64,000 bases of DNA, from the NCBI GenBank assembly GCA_001414325.1, contig LLKB01000001.1, positions 572,437 to 636,436 of the forward strand. The letters are read 5' to 3'. This DNA comes from Butyribacter intestini (GTDB lineage: Bacteria > Bacillota > Clostridia > Lachnospirales > Lachnospiraceae). Under the pieces are notes generated by a model. That model saw nothing but the letters and a program-made list of their open reading frames with translations, searched no databases and had not been told where the DNA came from. The translations under genes and the position numbers were made by a program. Positions 1 to 8,711 of the stretch are shown piece after piece. How positions within the stretch are numbered: position 1 is the stretch's first letter; every line of letters starts with the position of its first letter.

Positions 1-813
1 CAGGCAGATAGTGATCTTGAGTGGGAAAAGGTTTCTTTGTTCTGCAATCCGTTTAATGAAGTTGTTGCACATACAGCATTTGATGGAGGAATGTATGGAG
101 ATAATTTATCAACACCATCTCCTGAATATAGTACAGATGGAACTTTTGCAAAGTGCTGGATCAGAGAAGAAAATCAGATAAAACTGCTGAAAAGAGGGAG
201 CTCAGGGGCGCGTAATACAGGTTTAGAGCCATATTCTGAATTTTATGCAAGTCAGGTGGCAGATGCTTTTTCAGCAGAACATGTAATATATGATATAAGA
301 AATCACAATGATCGCTTATGCTCGGTATGTAATTGTTTTACAAATGAACAATATGGTTTTGTACCATTTAGCATGGTAAGTTCAAAATCTTTGCCTGCAG
401 ATATAATTGATGAGTATTCTAAAAGAGTTGGCAGTAAACAATTGGCGGATATGTTTATTTTTGATGCGCTTATTTTAAATGAAGACAGGCATAAGGGAAA
501 CTTTGGCTTTATATTTGATACGGAAACTTATGAGATAGTAAGTGCAGCACCTTTATTTGATCACAATGTATCTTTACTGTGTTATGCGGAAAAAGAGGAT
601 TTCAATGAAAAATATATTAAAAGCAGAATGCCAAAACTGTATGATTCTTTTGTTGAGATTGCAAAGGCTGTATTATATCCTGATGCAAGACGAAGATTGA
701 TAAATATGAAAAATTTTGAGTTTGAAAATAACAATAAGCTTGCATTGCCGGAGTGGAGAGTAGAGGCGTTTGAACATCTTATCAGGAATCAGATAAAATT
801 GATCTTGGAATAA
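1..813 (+). CDS. HipA-like kinase domain protein, N-terminus outside the window
   Basis: Kinase-fold protein of the HipA C-terminal type, as in the toxin of HipBA modules or stand-alone HipA-like kinases. The reading frame is open from base 1, so the gene begins upstream and the apparent TTG at 37 is probably internal. Seen in the translation: a lysine in IKLLKRGSSG that could be the ATP-binding lysine, the catalytic-loop-like LNEDRHKGNFGF, and the metal-binding-like APLFDHNVSLL. These three blocks appear in the order expected for HipA kinases. No HipB-like antitoxin gene is visible downstream; a partner could lie upstream, outside the window. The substrate is unknown. Confidence 0.7.
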   Translation, partial: QADSDLEWEKVSLFCNPFNEVVAHTAFDGGMYGDNLSTPSPEYSTDGTFAKCWIREENQIKLLKRGSSGARNTGLEPYSEFYASQVADAFSAEHVIYDIRNHNDRLCSVCNCFTNEQYGFVPFSMVSSKSLPADIIDEYSKRVGSKQLADMFIFDALILNEDRHKGNFGFIFDTETYEIVSAAPLFDHNVSLLCYAEKEDFNEKYIKSRMPKLYDSFVEIAKAVLYPDARRRLINMKNFEFENNNKLALPEWRVEAFEHLIRNQIKLILE

Positions 814-1034
814 AGACAAAGTCTACACAGTTCACAGCAAGCCGAATTTATGATATAATAACTCCAAAATCCAGATGCTTTGCATCTGTCGCATTTTGTA
901 CTAAACGCATTATTAGGTATTTGCGAAACTATCAATAAACTACATTTTGTTTGTATATATTGCACAAAAAATCATAGAGTAAATTGAGTTTCGTGATTAC
1001 CTGTAAACACATTATATAATGGAGGAAACTATAG

Positions 1035-1508
1035 ATGGGTAAGATTTTTAAATTCGATCAGGATGTTGATACTGACCAGATAATTGCTTCACAGTATCTT
1101 CTCTTTCCTACAATTGATGAGATGAAAACACATACATTTGAGTCACTTGACCCTGATTTTGCAGCAAATGTAAAGACGGGGGATTATGTTGTGGCTTCTG
1201 AAAATTTTGGCTGCGGTTCTTCAAGGGAACAGGCACCAAGCGTTTTGAAAGCACTCGGAGTCAAGGCAGTTATAGCAAAATCATTTGCTAGGATTTTTTA
1301 TAGAAATTCGATCAATATCGGACTCCCAGTTATTGTCTGTAAAGATTTACACGAAAATGTAAATGCAGGTGATGAGATGGAACTTGATCTTCAGGAGGGT
1401 ATCGTGCGTGTTGGTGATAAAGAATACCAGTGCACAAAACTTCCGGCATATATGCAAGGAATACTTGACCAGGGCGGTCTTATTGCATCATTAAATAAGG
1501 AGGATTAA
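1035..1508 (+). CDS. 3-isopropylmalate dehydratase family, small subunit (pair 1)
   Basis: Small (swivel) subunit of a two-subunit LeuCD/HacAB-type [4Fe-4S] hydro-lyase. The 157-aa length is normal for the family. The signatures DVDTDQII near the N-terminus and FGCGSSREQAP followed by AKSFARIFYRNSINIG are clear. The loop that helps choose substrate reads YLLF, without the arginine associated with homoaconitases. A ribosome binding site GGAGGA sits about 8 nt before the ATG. The large subunit starts four bases after the stop, so the two are cotranslated. The substrate cannot be fixed: 3-isopropylmalate, citramalate or another substituted malate are all possible. A second pair follows directly. 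Confidence 0.85.
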   Translation: MGKIFKFDQDVDTDQIIASQYLLFPTIDEMKTHTFESLDPDFAANVKTGDYVVASENFGCGSSREQAPSVLKALGVKAVIAKSFARIFYRNSINIGLPVIVCKDLHENVNAGDEMELDLQEGIVRVGDKEYQCTKLPAYMQGILDQGGLIASLNKED

Positions 1509-1512
1509 TTTC

Positions 1513-2760
1513 ATGGGAATGACGATTGCAGAAAAGATTATTGCGGCAGCCGCAGGTGTAAATGAGGTTAAGCCGGGAGATATACATACAGTAGAACTTG
1601 ACAGACTTATGAGTAATGATGGAACAACACATCTTACAATAGATATGTATAACAAACTTAAAAATCCGCATATTGCAGATGTAAACAAACTTGTCTGGAT
1701 AGTAGACCACAATGTTCCATGTGACAGTGTAAAGACAGCAGCTTCACACAAGAAGATGAGAGATTTTGCAAAGGAGCATGGCATTAAGTTTTATGAGGGT
1801 GCAGGGGTGTGTCATCAGGTTATGATGGAAAATCATGTTACATCAGGTGAACTTATTTTTGGTGCTGACAGTCATACCTGTGCTTATGGTGCTGTTGGTG
1901 CATTTGGTACCGGTGTTGGATGTACGGATTATCTCTATGCCATGGTTACAGGTAAGTCATGGCTTCTTGTTCCTGAAACACTTAGATTTAATCTTAAAGG
2001 AAAACTTAAGGACGGTGTTTATGCAAGAGATCTTATCCTTACTATTATAGGAAAGATTGGTGCAAATGGTGCAAATTACATGGCTATGGAATTTGGCGGT
2101 GAGGGACTTAAAACTCTCAACATGAGCGACAGAATATCTATCTGTAACCTCTGTGTTGAGGCAGGTGCCAAAACAGCACTTATGGAAGTTGACGATATAA
2201 CGATTGATTATCTTAAGGAGCATGGAAGAAAGCCAAAACACAGCTTTTCAAGTGATGCTGATGCTAAATTTGCAAAGGTCTATGACATTAATCTTGATGA
2301 AATTGAGCCAATCGTTGCAAAACCTCATTTTGTGGACAGCGTAGTACCGGCAAAAGAATGTTTAGGAACTCATATTGACGAGGCATTTCTTGGTTCATGC
2401 AATAACGGACGAATTGAGGATCTCCGTGTTGGTGCAGAACTTATCAAAGGAAAGAAAGTTGCTCCGCTTGTTCGTTTCCTTGTGGTACCGGCAAGTGCGG
2501 CAGTTTACGAGCAGGCACTTAAAGAGGGCATTATCGACACATTTATGGAATCTGGGGCAATAGTTATGAATCCGAACTGCAGCGTATGCTGGGGAAGCTG
2601 TCAGGGTGTTATCGGTGAAAATGAAGTTCTTATAAGTACGGGAACAAGAAACTTTAAAGGCCGTGCAGGACATAAAGACTCATTTATCTATCTTGCATCA
2701 GCCGCAACAGTGACAGCATCAGCGATAAAGGGTGAGATTACAACGGCTGATTTATTGTAG
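1513..2760 (+). CDS. 3-isopropylmalate dehydratase family, large subunit (pair 1)
   Basis: Catalytic subunit that would carry the [4Fe-4S] cluster and partner the preceding small subunit. The 415-aa length fits the archaeal/clostridial-type LeuC/HacA family. Seen: GVCHQVM, FGADSHTCAYGAVGAFGTG, and two cluster regions. The first region reads GSCNNGR where the family normally has CTNGR. The second reads NPNCSVCWGSCQG where typical LeuC has TCGPCLGG. The three cluster cysteines are kept, but their surroundings differ. AGGAGG at 1499-1504 sets the start at 1513. No leuA or leuB is nearby, so a role in leucine synthesis is not established; a related dehydratase with another substrate is quite possible. 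Confidence 0.85.
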   Translation: MGMTIAEKIIAAAAGVNEVKPGDIHTVELDRLMSNDGTTHLTIDMYNKLKNPHIADVNKLVWIVDHNVPCDSVKTAASHKKMRDFAKEHGIKFYEGAGVCHQVMMENHVTSGELIFGADSHTCAYGAVGAFGTGVGCTDYLYAMVTGKSWLLVPETLRFNLKGKLKDGVYARDLILTIIGKIGANGANYMAMEFGGEGLKTLNMSDRISICNLCVEAGAKTALMEVDDITIDYLKEHGRKPKHSFSSDADAKFAKVYDINLDEIEPIVAKPHFVDSVVPAKECLGTHIDEAFLGSCNNGRIEDLRVGAELIKGKKVAPLVRFLVVPASAAVYEQALKEGIIDTFMESGAIVMNPNCSVCWGSCQGVIGENEVLISTGTRNFKGRAGHKDSFIYLASAATVTASAIKGEITTADLL

Positions 2761-2792
2761 AAAAATCTAAATAACGAAAAGAGGAAAAATAC

Positions 2793-3284
2793 ATGGCACA
2801 GTTTAGTGGAAAAGTCTGGGTGCTCGGTGATGATATAGATACGGATATTATTATTCCGACTGAGTACCTTGCATTAGAGACAGTCAATGACATGGCACCG
2901 TATGCGTTTTCACCACTCAGACCGGAACTTGCAGCACAGATTAAAGAGGGTGACATTATAGTTGCCGGAAAGAATTTTGGCTGCGGTTCTTCAAGAGAGC
3001 AGGCACCTGAGATTATAAAAGCACTTGGTATAAAATGCGTTATCGCAAAATCATTTGCGAGAATATTCTTTAGAAATTCAATAAACAACGGTCTTTTGCT
3101 TATCGAGAATGATAAACTTCACGATGATGTGAAAGAGGGTGACAGTATTACAGTTACAGTTAATGAAAATATAGAGTATGATGGAAATAAATATCCTATA
3201 GCATCACTTCCGGATAATCTTGTTGAGATAATCGATGCAGGCGGACTTGTAAAAGCAATGCGTAAATTAAATGGATTAGACTAG
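2793..3284 (+). CDS. leuD: 3-isopropylmalate dehydratase family, small subunit (pair 2)
   Basis: Second swivel subunit, 163 aa, clearly paralogous to the one at 1035. It has DDIDTDIIIPTEYLAL near the N-terminus and FGCGSSREQAPEIIKALG followed by SFARIFFRNSINNG. The substrate loop reads YLAL, hydrophobic, as expected for isopropylmalate-type rather than homoaconitase-type enzymes (family knowledge, not proof). It starts 32 nt after pair 1 with GAGGA upstream of the ATG, so all four genes are probably one transcript. The gene symbol is by family only. Confidence 0.85.
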   Translation: MAQFSGKVWVLGDDIDTDIIIPTEYLALETVNDMAPYAFSPLRPELAAQIKEGDIIVAGKNFGCGSSREQAPEIIKALGIKCVIAKSFARIFFRNSINNGLLLIENDKLHDDVKEGDSITVTVNENIEYDGNKYPIASLPDNLVEIIDAGGLVKAMRKLNGLD

Positions 3285-3294
3285 GAGGTAAGTT

Positions 3295-4539
3295 ATGGGT
3301 TCAACAATTATTGAAAAAATCATTAGAAATAATGTCGGCAAAGAAGTAAAGCCGGGAGAGATAGTTACCGTAAATGTTGACAGAGTTATGATACATGATA
3401 TTTTTATTCCATTTGTTGCCTCAAAGTTTGAGGAGATGGGATTTACGAAGATATGGAATCCTGACAAGGCGGTTCTTATATATGACCATCTTGTGCCAGC
3501 AAGTCAGGTTGATGACACAAGACATTTCCGTATTGGAAATGAATTTGTGGAAAAATATGGAATGAAAAATATTCACCGTTCAGACGGAATCTGTCACCAG
3601 CTTATGACAGAAGCAGGATATGTTAAACCTGGAAACATAGTTTTTGGAACAGACAGCCATACTACTACATATGGATGTGTTGGTGCATTTTCATCAGGAA
3701 TCGGTTATACTGAGATGGCAAGTATTCTTGGAACGGGAACGCTCTGGATTCGTGTACCTGAGACTATCAAGGTAAATATCACGGGAAAACTTCCTGACAA
3801 TGTGATGGCTAAAGATATTATCCTGAAGCTTATTGGAGATCTCGGTGCTGACGGTGCGACATATAAAGCTCTTGAATTTGCCGGAGATACAGTGGAAAAT
3901 ATGTCGGTGGCTTCAAGAATGTCAATGTCAAATATGGCGATTGAAGCAGGAGCGAAATGTGCATTATTTACACCTGACGAGAAAACTGCAAAGTATTGTG
4001 AGATAGAGCTTACTGACGAGCAGAAAGATTTGGTCGGTGACAGTGATGCGGTTTATTCAAGAGTTATAAATTATAAAGCGGAAGATTTAGTACCTGTTAT
4101 GGCTTGTCCTTCAAATGTCGATAATGTAAAACCAATTTCAGAGATTGAGGGAAAAGAGATTGACCAGGTATTTATCGGTTCATGCACAAACGGAAGGCTT
4201 GAGGACCTTATGGCAGCGGCAGAAATCCTTAAGGACAAGCATGTAGCACCTTTTGTAAAACTTATCGTTACGCCTGCAAGCCGTAAGATTTACAGACAGG
4301 CGGTAGAGAATGGAACGATGGAAATCCTTTCAAAAGCAGGTGCGATAATAACACATCCAAGCTGTGGACTTTGCTGTGGACGAACAGGCGGTATTCTGAC
4401 AGACGGAGAGACAGTTGTTGCAACAAACAACCGTAATTTCCTCGGTCGTATGGGAACATCAAAAGTAGGTATCTACCTTGCGTCACCAAAATCGGCAGCA
4501 GCTTGTGCAATAGCAGGAAAGATAGTAGTACCGGAATAG
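3295..4539 (+). CDS. leuC: 3-isopropylmalate dehydratase family, large subunit (pair 2)
   Basis: Catalytic [4Fe-4S] subunit of the second pair, 414 aa. Seen: GICHQLMTEAG, FGTDSHTTTYGCVGAFSSGIG, the canonical GSCTNGR, and a distal cluster motif HPSCGLCCGRTGG followed by NNRNFLGRMG. It is nearer the family consensus than the pair 1 copy, though LCCG is unusual where PCLG is typical. AGGAGG lies 6-7 nt before the ATG, and only 10 nt separate it from the small subunit. No terminator is seen before the thioredoxin gene, so read-through is possible. Confidence 0.85.
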   Translation: MGSTIIEKIIRNNVGKEVKPGEIVTVNVDRVMIHDIFIPFVASKFEEMGFTKIWNPDKAVLIYDHLVPASQVDDTRHFRIGNEFVEKYGMKNIHRSDGICHQLMTEAGYVKPGNIVFGTDSHTTTYGCVGAFSSGIGYTEMASILGTGTLWIRVPETIKVNITGKLPDNVMAKDIILKLIGDLGADGATYKALEFAGDTVENMSVASRMSMSNMAIEAGAKCALFTPDEKTAKYCEIELTDEQKDLVGDSDAVYSRVINYKAEDLVPVMACPSNVDNVKPISEIEGKEIDQVFIGSCTNGRLEDLMAAAEILKDKHVAPFVKLIVTPASRKIYRQAVENGTMEILSKAGAIITHPSCGLCCGRTGGILTDGETVVATNNRNFLGRMGTSKVGIYLASPKSAAACAIAGKIVVPE

Positions 4540-4567
4540 TAAGCTGCTTTTTGACAATAAACCAGAC

Positions 4568-4662
4568 AATTTGTGTCTGTGCACACCTGACACAAATATT
4601 AGGTGTGAATATATTATATTTCACGCTATGCACAGAGAATGTGTGCAGAAATGAGGAGTAAT
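4568..4662 (+). ncRNA. Candidate structured leader RNA of the thioredoxin gene
   Basis: A conserved leader, also found before ptsI at 27454-27550. Stem 1 is a 9-bp perfect hairpin (4569-4577 with 4589-4597) whose loop is TGTGCACACCT. Loop bases 4582-4588 (CACACCT) are complementary to AGGTGTG at 4601-4607. The overlapping loop segment TGCACAC (4580-4586) is complementary to GTGTGCA at 4641-4647, just upstream of the ribosome binding site GAGGAG (4653-4658). A further hairpin covers about 4604-4625. The alternative pairings look like a switch that could hide or expose the translation start. The ligand or partner is unknown, and I do not recognise a named family. Confidence 0.5.
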
Positions 4663-4962
4663 ATGGTTAAGAAAATAGTAAATAACGATATGAGTGAAGT
4701 TTTAGCAAGCAAATGTGCATTAGTTGATTTTTCGGCTGCCTGGTGTGGGCCTTGCAATATGATAGGACCTGTAGTAGAACGGTTGTCAGAGGAAAGAGAC
4801 GATGTAGAGTTCTTTAATGTCGATGTTGACAAAAATCCTGACCTTGCAATGAAGTACAGAATACAGAGCATACCTGCACTTGTGTTATTTAAAGACGGTG
4901 AGGAAGCAAATAGGAGTATAGGCTTTATAACCAAGGACAAGATAGAAGAACTTATTTCGTAA
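4663..4962 (+). CDS. trxA: Thioredoxin
   Basis: Small cytoplasmic dithiol-disulfide oxidoreductase. The redox motif AAWCGPC and the cis-proline stretch SIPALVLFKDG are both present. Starting at the ATG at 4663 (GAGGAG four nt upstream) gives 99 aa, close to the family's usual 100-110; an in-frame start at 4639 would fall inside the structured leader. The gene is preceded by that leader and followed by a strong two-way terminator at 5044. No thioredoxin reductase gene is next to it in this window. Confidence 0.93.
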   Translation: MVKKIVNNDMSEVLASKCALVDFSAAWCGPCNMIGPVVERLSEERDDVEFFNVDVDKNPDLAMKYRIQSIPALVLFKDGEEANRSIGFITKDKIEELIS

Positions 4963-5043
4963 TGTTTTATTTCAAGTCTGCTATGCTTATATAGAAAATG
5001 TTGATGCTTAAAATGTAAGATAATGTATTTATTGCAATAAAAT

Positions 5044-5092
5044 AAACCCCCTGTTATTAACTGTTATAAAACAGAAAATAACAGGGGGTTTT
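5044..5092. terminator. Bidirectional rho-independent terminator
   Basis: Arms AAACCCCCTGTTATT (5044-5058) and AATAACAGGGGGTTTT (5077-5092) form a 15-bp stem. Runs of T or A on both sides let it serve the thioredoxin gene on the plus strand and the surface-protein gene ending at 5156 on the minus strand. Confidence 0.9.
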
Positions 5093-5155
5093 GCAATCAA
5101 TAAGATATTTATGGTACGCTTTGCTGTTTTAAAATCTCATGCAGGTGATAATATA

Positions 5156-8100
5156 CTATTTCTTTACAATTTTCATAGATTTATTAAAACCTGTTTTTGA
5201 AGTGAGTGTTTTTCTGTATTTTGCATAAGACTTTTTCGGAACATAAAATTTAGCTTTTTTATTGATGTTCTTAAAAGCATTTCGGCCTATTTTTGGCGGC
5301 TTACTTCCTTTAAAGGTGATACTGTTGAGTTTTTTACATTTTGCAAAGCAGTCTTTTCCCAGAGTTGTTATATTTGCATTTATGCACACCTTTTTTAATT
5401 TACTTTTGTTATAAAATGCCTTAGGTGCAACAGAAACAACTTTATAGGATTTATTTTTATATTTTACCGTATTTGGAATGACTATATTAGTTTTGTTTGA
5501 AGTGGGGTATAAGTATTCCAAATATTTTTTGGACGAGTTTGATATTTTAAAATAAATACCACTCTTTTTATCTGCAAATTTAGTTTTTGCAGATGCTGGT
5601 TTTTTAGTTGGTGCAACAGTCGGAGAGACTGATGGTGTACTTGTCGGTGCAACAGTCGGAGAGACTGTTGGTGTATTTGTTGGTGCAAGAGTCGGAGTAT
5701 CTGACGGTGAGTTAGTCGGCATAACAGTCGGAGGGACTGATGGCACATTAGTCGGTGCTGATGTCGGAGCTGCATCCGGGTCACTAGGTGGTGCTGTTGG
5801 TGCGGTATTGTCAGTTGGAGCCGGTGTTGGAGCTGGTGCCGGAACAGGAGTTGACGGTGGCTGGGAGGTATTTGCAGGCTCGGTGGTTGGAGCCGCCGTC
5901 GGCTTAGTAGTAGGTGTATTTGCAGGCTCAGTGGTTGGAGCCGCCGTCGGCTTAGTAGTAGGTGTATTTGTAGGCTCGGTGGTTGGAGCCGCCGTCGGCT
6001 TAGTAGTAGGTGTATTTGTAGGCTCGGTGGTTGGAGCCGCCGTTGGCTTAGTAGTAGGTGTATTTGTAGGCTCGGTGGTTGGAGCCGCCGTTGGCTTAGT
6101 AGTAGGTGTATTTGTAGGCTCGGTGGTTGGAGCCGCCGTTGGCTTAGTAGTAGGTGTATTTGTAGGCTCGGTGGTTGGAGCCGCCGTTGGCTTAGTAGTA
6201 GGTGTATTTGTAGGCTCGGTGGTTGGAGCCGCCGTTGGCTTAGTAGTAGGTGTATTTGTAGGCTCGGTGGTTGGAGCCGCCGTTGGCTTAGTAGTAGGTG
6301 TATTTGTAGGCTCGGTGGTTGGAGCCGCCGTTGGCTTAGTAGTAGGTGTATTTGTAGGCTCGGTGGTTGGAGCCGCCGTTGGCTTAGTAGTAGGTGTATT
6401 TGTAGGCTCGGTGGTTGGAGCCGCCGTTGGCTTAGTAGTAGGTGTATTTGTAGGCTCGGTGGTTGGAGCCGCCGTTGGCTTAGTAGTAGGTGTATTTGTA
6501 GGCTCGGTGGTTGGAGCCGCCGTTGGCTTAGTAGTTGGTGTATTTGTAGGCTCGGTGGTTGGAGCCGCCGTTGGCTTAGTAGTTGGTGTGTTTGCAGGCT
6601 CAGTGGTTGGAGCTGCCGTTGGCTTAGTAGTAGGTGTATTTGTAGGCTCGGTGGTTGGAGCCGCCGTTGGCTTAATAGTTGGTGTAGGTGTAGGCTTTGT
6701 GGTAGGTTCCGCAGTTTCTAAGGGGTCGGCAATTCTTATATTTTTTGTTATGGAATTTCCAAAGTAACTTAGAACGATACTGTAATTTCCGTATATATTC
6801 TTTAATTTTGCCACATCGTCTGTTTCAATAGCCAAAATTGTTTCATATGAAGAATTTTCGTCATTTTCATCTGACTGAGTAGTTTCCAATGTTATGAGAG
6901 GATATACGGTATTGTTATCATCAGTGTTATCTGAGCTGTCAAAAATGACTTTTCCATCTTTAATTATCTGATAGTCAAGGTTACGCATTAAAATTGAATA
7001 ATCAGGGATGTAAGTCTCATCATTTTTATTTATAAATTTAAGTTTATAGCTATAATCATGATAAAATTCCGTAGGATATATAATGTCGGGACCGTCAGTT
7101 ATCTCAAAAGACTTAAAGTCAGTATCATCAGGCTCGGAACCTGATTTTTTGTATATGCTCCATTTTTTTATATTATCTTCAGTTTCGGTTTTAAGTTCTG
7201 CAAAAGTATCCTTTGTGCCATCGATACTGAAAGTACCATCTGAACTCTGTGAAGAAGTGACATATGTATGTCCGTAATTAAAGTTACTTATGATTTCTTG
7301 TGTGTCAACAACATTTAATCTTGTTGTGCCGGTCACATTACCTGATATTCTAAGTGTCTGCTCGTTGTTTAATAATATTGAAGCATTTTTTTGAGTATCG
7401 TCAGCAGGAGCTAATGATAAAAGTGTTTCTGTTATGGCAGGATTGCCTGTAAGCTGTCTGAAATCGAGTATTGTGTTATTTCCTAAGATTACATTTTTAA
7501 CATCAAAAATATTTGAGGAGTCAAAATTTATCCTTGAATTATTATCAAGTTTAAGACAGTCTATGTCATTTAAGCTCATTGATGATGAAAATACATTTTT
7601 TGTTAATGTAACATTTACTTTTCCATTATGATTTGCTGTATCAAATCCTGTTATGCCTGATACCTGTGCTGAAGAATCAGGGTTGTCGGCATAAAGATTT
7701 ATGTCAACATCACTATTGAGAATACTTGAGTCAGAGTAGCCGCCACAATGAACGACAGAGTCAAGAAACTTGCCGCTTAGGTTTAAAGTTGCAGGGATAT
7801 TTCTTGATTTGAAGTAATCCCCCGCATATATGTCGGCAAATTTTGTTTCGGCATTGGCATTTATAATATTGACGACAGTGTTCCCGCCAAGAATACTGTT
7901 ATCTGTATTCAGTCGGTATGCACCACCGGATATATATGGGCGTATTTTACTCTGTGCTTCAGAATCAAGTTTTGTATTTACATTATCTATTGTAAGTGTA
8001 TGCCCTCCAACATAGATTGCCGTGCTTTTAAAAGCTTCCGTTCCCAAAATTTCAGAAGTTGTATTGGTATTATAATTTAAAGATGATTTTCCAAGTATTA

Positions 8101-8542
8101 TTTCGGGTGCTATCTGAAGTCTCATATCTTTAAAGGTTACATCTGCGGCGAGCTGGATGGCAGCCCTTAACTGCAAAATGGATTTTTCAGTATCATTGCC
8201 TGCAATAGTAATATTTTTGTTAATTATAAGTGGAAGGGCAGAACCATCCGTACCTTTTTCATATTTTGTATATTGAACAGTATCAATAAGAAATAAGGTT
8301 TGTCCATCTTTAATATTTTTTAAAGCTGTTCGTATGTTTAGGTATGGATTGTTAAGTGTTCCATTTCCTCCTTCGCCCTCACCGTCTTTTAGATAAATGA
8401 TGTTTTCCGAGGTCTGAGCTTTTGCAGTCATACACATATCTGAAAATGGAGTATGTCCGGTAAACACTGATACTGCATGAAGTGGTACTATACATAATGT
8501 CAGTATCAGGATAAATGAAATGTGTCTGTAGAATTTTTTCAT
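5156..8542 (-). CDS. Large secreted surface protein: beta-helix-like region, Thr/Pro repeats, BspA-type leucine-rich C-terminus
   Basis: Exported protein of about 1128 aa. The ATG at 8542 has AGGAGG at 8553-8558; a TTG at 8548 is also in frame. Residues 1 to about 45 form a signal peptide ending near MTAKAQ. A long N-terminal region (to about residue 620) is rich in short Asn/Asp-containing strands such as LTIDNVNTK, suggesting a parallel beta-helix. A stalk of 17 nearly identical 16-aa units (PTTEPTNTPTTKPTAA type) follows, then degenerate Thr/Pro repeats. The last 130 residues resemble leucine-rich repeats of the BspA (LRR_5) kind, for example PKAFYNKSKLKKV. No LPXTG motif or C-terminal membrane anchor is seen, so it may be held by the wall or released. 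Likely role: adhesion. No specific ligand is inferred. Confidence 0.75.
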   Translation of the reverse strand: MKKFYRHISFILILTLCIVPLHAVSVFTGHTPFSDMCMTAKAQTSENIIYLKDGEGEGGNGTLNNPYLNIRTALKNIKDGQTLFLIDTVQYTKYEKGTDGSALPLIINKNITIAGNDTEKSILQLRAAIQLAADVTFKDMRLQIAPEIILGKSSLNYNTNTTSEILGTEAFKSTAIYVGGHTLTIDNVNTKLDSEAQSKIRPYISGGAYRLNTDNSILGGNTVVNIINANAETKFADIYAGDYFKSRNIPATLNLSGKFLDSVVHCGGYSDSSILNSDVDINLYADNPDSSAQVSGITGFDTANHNGKVNVTLTKNVFSSSMSLNDIDCLKLDNNSRINFDSSNIFDVKNVILGNNTILDFRQLTGNPAITETLLSLAPADDTQKNASILLNNEQTLRISGNVTGTTRLNVVDTQEIISNFNYGHTYVTSSQSSDGTFSIDGTKDTFAELKTETEDNIKKWSIYKKSGSEPDDTDFKSFEITDGPDIIYPTEFYHDYSYKLKFINKNDETYIPDYSILMRNLDYQIIKDGKVIFDSSDNTDDNNTVYPLITLETTQSDENDENSSYETILAIETDDVAKLKNIYGNYSIVLSYFGNSITKNIRIADPLETAEPTTKPTPTPTIKPTAAPTTEPTNTPTTKPTAAPTTEPANTPTTKPTAAPTTEPTNTPTTKPTAAPTTEPTNTPTTKPTAAPTTEPTNTPTTKPTAAPTTEPTNTPTTKPTAAPTTEPTNTPTTKPTAAPTTEPTNTPTTKPTAAPTTEPTNTPTTKPTAAPTTEPTNTPTTKPTAAPTTEPTNTPTTKPTAAPTTEPTNTPTTKPTAAPTTEPTNTPTTKPTAAPTTEPTNTPTTKPTAAPTTEPTNTPTTKPTAAPTTEPANTPTTKPTAAPTTEPANTSQPPSTPVPAPAPTPAPTDNTAPTAPPSDPDAAPTSAPTNVPSVPPTVMPTNSPSDTPTLAPTNTPTVSPTVAPTSTPSVSPTVAPTKKPASAKTKFADKKSGIYFKISNSSKKYLEYLYPTSNKTNIVIPNTVKYKNKSYKVVSVAPKAFYNKSKLKKVCINANITTLGKDCFAKCKKLNSITFKGSKPPKIGRNAFKNINKKAKFYVPKKSYAKYRKTLTSKTGFNKSMKIVKK
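5868..6683. repeat. 17 tandem copies of a 48-bp coding repeat
   Basis: Contiguous 48-bp units, each beginning GTATTTGTAGGC on the plus strand. They are almost identical apart from a few third-position changes (CCGTC/CCGTT, TGCAGG/TGTAGG). They encode the 16-aa Thr/Pro stalk of the minus-strand surface protein. The near-identity implies recent expansion or homogenisation, and copy number probably varies between strains. Confidence 0.95.
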
Positions 8543-8711
8543 ATTCAAATCGCCTCCTATTATTCAAAATTAACAGTTTGTCTTGCATTTATTAAGTTTT
8601 AAATTAAAAATAAACTTCAAAGATTATATATCTGTGAAGTTTATTTTAGCTTCAATATTTAGAAACATTATAACATGATACATTTGTTAAATGAATAATA
8701 ATTTCACCATT

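Noticed and set aside
840..960. Hairpin CAGATGC/GCATCTG upstream of the dehydratase operon as a terminator or repeat
   Set aside because: The stem is short, the T run is poor and there is no second copy in the window; there is too little to call.
1015..1020. TATAAT before the first dehydratase gene as a promoter
   Set aside because: It lies directly beside the ribosome binding site, leaving no room for a leader, and no -35 box at proper spacing is seen.
4569..4607. A classical H-type pseudoknot in the leader
   Set aside because: Pairing is possible on paper, but only three bases would have to span a nine-bp stem. An alternative hairpin or partial melting is more likely, so I describe alternative pairings instead.
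5868..6683. CRISPR-like regular repeats
   Set aside because: The units are contiguous 48-mers in frame with a coding sequence, with no spacers and no cas genes.
5808..6767. Long plus-strand frame (VGAAVGLVVGVFVGSV repeats) opposite the surface-protein stalk
   Set aside because: It is the antisense reading of the 48-bp coding repeat. It has no ribosome binding site, and the minus-strand gene explains it fully.
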